A stretch of DNA of 64,000 bases from Citrobacter amalonaticus (lineage in GTDB: Bacteria; Pseudomonadota; Gammaproteobacteria; Enterobacterales; Enterobacteriaceae), in assembly GCA_028994555.1 (NCBI GenBank), contig JARDVN010000001.1, positions 4,464,001 to 4,528,000 of the forward strand. The letters run 5' to 3'. A model generated the notes under the pieces. It saw only the letters and a program-made list of their open reading frames with translations, did no database searches and was not told the DNA's origin. Shown here one piece after another: positions 63,020 through 64,000 of this stretch. Both the position numbers and the translations under genes were made by a program. Each line of letters starts with the position of its first letter. Positions within the stretch are counted from its first letter, which is position 1.

Positions 63020-64000
63020 ATGCCCCATGCTTACAGTGTGATCCCGCCTTATATCCTGCGACGCATTATTGAAAGCGGTTCGGCGATGCAGCAACAGTGC
63101 GCACGCCAGACGCTGACTCACGTACAAACCCTGATGGCGCACATGCCCGGGAAACCGGCGGCGCCGCATGTGAATCAACCCGGTCAACTTGAACGTGATA
63201 TCTACGATGCTAAAAACAGGCAGGAATTACCTGGCACGCAGGTGCGCTATGAAGGCCATCCCTCAAACGGGGATGTTGCAGTGGACGAAGCCTATGATTA
63301 CCTCGGTGTCACGCATGACTTTTTCTGGAAAAACTGGCGCCGTGACTCGCTGGATAACAAAGGCTTAATTCTCACCGGGACCGTGCATTACGGGCATGAA
63401 TACCAGAATGCGTTCTGGAACGGTCAGCAGATGGTCTTTGGCGACGGCGATGGTGAGATATTTAATCGATTTACGATTGCCATTGATGTCGTTGCTCATG
63501 AACTGGCACACGGGATTACCGAATCAGAAGCAGGGTTGATTTACTTTGAACAGGCCGGTGCGCTCAACGAATCGGTTTCCGATGTATTTGGCGCGTTGGT
63601 TAAACAGTATCATCTTAAACAAACCGCCGATCGGGCTGACTGGCTTATCGGGGAAGGATTGCTGGCAGACGGCATTAATGGAAAGGGATTGCGCTCCATG
63701 TCAGCGCCGGGCACAGCCTATGATGACCCGTTGCTCGGGAAAGACCCACAACCTGCGCATATGCGGGACTTCATTAAGACACGCGAAGACAATGGCGGTG
63801 TTCATCTTAACTCTGGCATCCCGAACCGGGCGTTTTATCTGGCAGCCACCGCGCTCGGCGGTTACGCATGGGAAAAAGCGGGTTATGCCTGGTATGATAC
63901 GGTCTGCGATCGACAACTGGCGCAGGATGCAGACTTCATTGATTTTGCCCGCTTAACCGTTTATCACGGCGAAAAGCGCAGCGGCGCGGAAACCGCGAAG
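63020..64000 (+). CDS. Protealysin-like M4 metallopeptidase (partial)
   Basis: The first 327 codons are in a clean frame and run off the right edge. It is a thermolysin-family zinc peptidase: HELAH at residues 160-164 with Glu161 catalytic, zinc ligand Glu184 in GALNESVSD exactly 20 residues after His164, and the transition-state histidine His262 in HLNSGIPNRAFY. There is no signal peptide; instead a short propeptide carries IPPYILRRI, matching the PPY motif of protealysin-type precursors. GAGAACC precedes the ATG. Protealysin genes are often followed by an emfourin inhibitor gene, which would lie outside the window. Confidence 0.9.
   Translation, partial: MPHAYSVIPPYILRRIIESGSAMQQQCARQTLTHVQTLMAHMPGKPAAPHVNQPGQLERDIYDAKNRQELPGTQVRYEGHPSNGDVAVDEAYDYLGVTHDFFWKNWRRDSLDNKGLILTGTVHYGHEYQNAFWNGQQMVFGDGDGEIFNRFTIAIDVVAHELAHGITESEAGLIYFEQAGALNESVSDVFGALVKQYHLKQTADRADWLIGEGLLADGINGKGLRSMSAPGTAYDDPLLGKDPQPAHMRDFIKTREDNGGVHLNSGIPNRAFYLAATALGGYAWEKAGYAWYDTVCDRQLAQDADFIDFARLTVYHGEKRSGAETAK

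Overview
The window reads as chromosomal DNA of an enterobacterium close to Escherichia, Salmonella and Citrobacter. Most genes follow the E. coli K-12 order from eut to xseA, and REP/BIME repeats of the GCCGGAT...ATCCGGC type sit between genes. The hyf (hydrogenase 4) operon that E. coli carries between bcp and perM is absent. Accessory genes at three places make a Citrobacter-like genome my best guess; this is inference from gene content, not a species call.

Layout. 1-9434 (minus): the ethanolamine microcompartment operon eutS-P-Q-T-D-M-N-E-J-G-H-A, with eutA cut by the left edge. 9595-15116: maeB, then talA-tktB. 15215-24451: ypfG, nudK, aegA divergent from narQ, acrD and the 19-residue ypfM. 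24840-37583: yffB-dapE-ypfN, ypfH-tmcA-ypfJ, purC, bamC-dapA, gcvR-bcp, perM, bepA-yfgD. 37580-42308: an accessory cassette of a transposase-derived HTH protein divergent from a PTS EIIC, a glycosylasparaginase-family hydrolase and an M17 aminopeptidase. 42428-45236: hda, uraA, upp. 45418-46849: an accessory GH1 phospho-beta-glucosidase with two AscG-like operators. 47112-61717: purMN, ppk-ppx, pdeF, yfgG, yfgH, yfgI, guaBA, xseA. 61725-64000: an accessory MFS transporter divergent from a protealysin-like M4 metallopeptidase cut by the right edge.

The genes fall into functional groups. The eut genes make the shell and enzymes that turn ethanolamine-derived acetaldehyde into ethanol or acetyl phosphate. 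purC, purM, purN and guaBA are purine genes, and purC, purM and guaB each have a PurR-like box. dapA and dapE make diaminopimelate and lysine. upp-uraA salvage uracil. ppk-ppx turn over polyphosphate. bamC and bepA serve the outer membrane.

A sequence-quality warning governs the annotation. Twenty-five otherwise normal genes are shifted out of frame at 42 sites, and every site is a mononucleotide run longer than the reading frame needs (41 by one base, one by two). Removing the extra bases restores the expected protein length in every case I could compare, including dapE, which is essential in E. coli. I therefore annotate these as intact genes carrying sequence errors, not as pseudogenes. 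The most interesting biology is the 37.6-42.3 kb cassette with its apparently domesticated IS481-type transposase, the AscG-like operators of the GH1 gene, and the M4 peptidase locus at the right edge.
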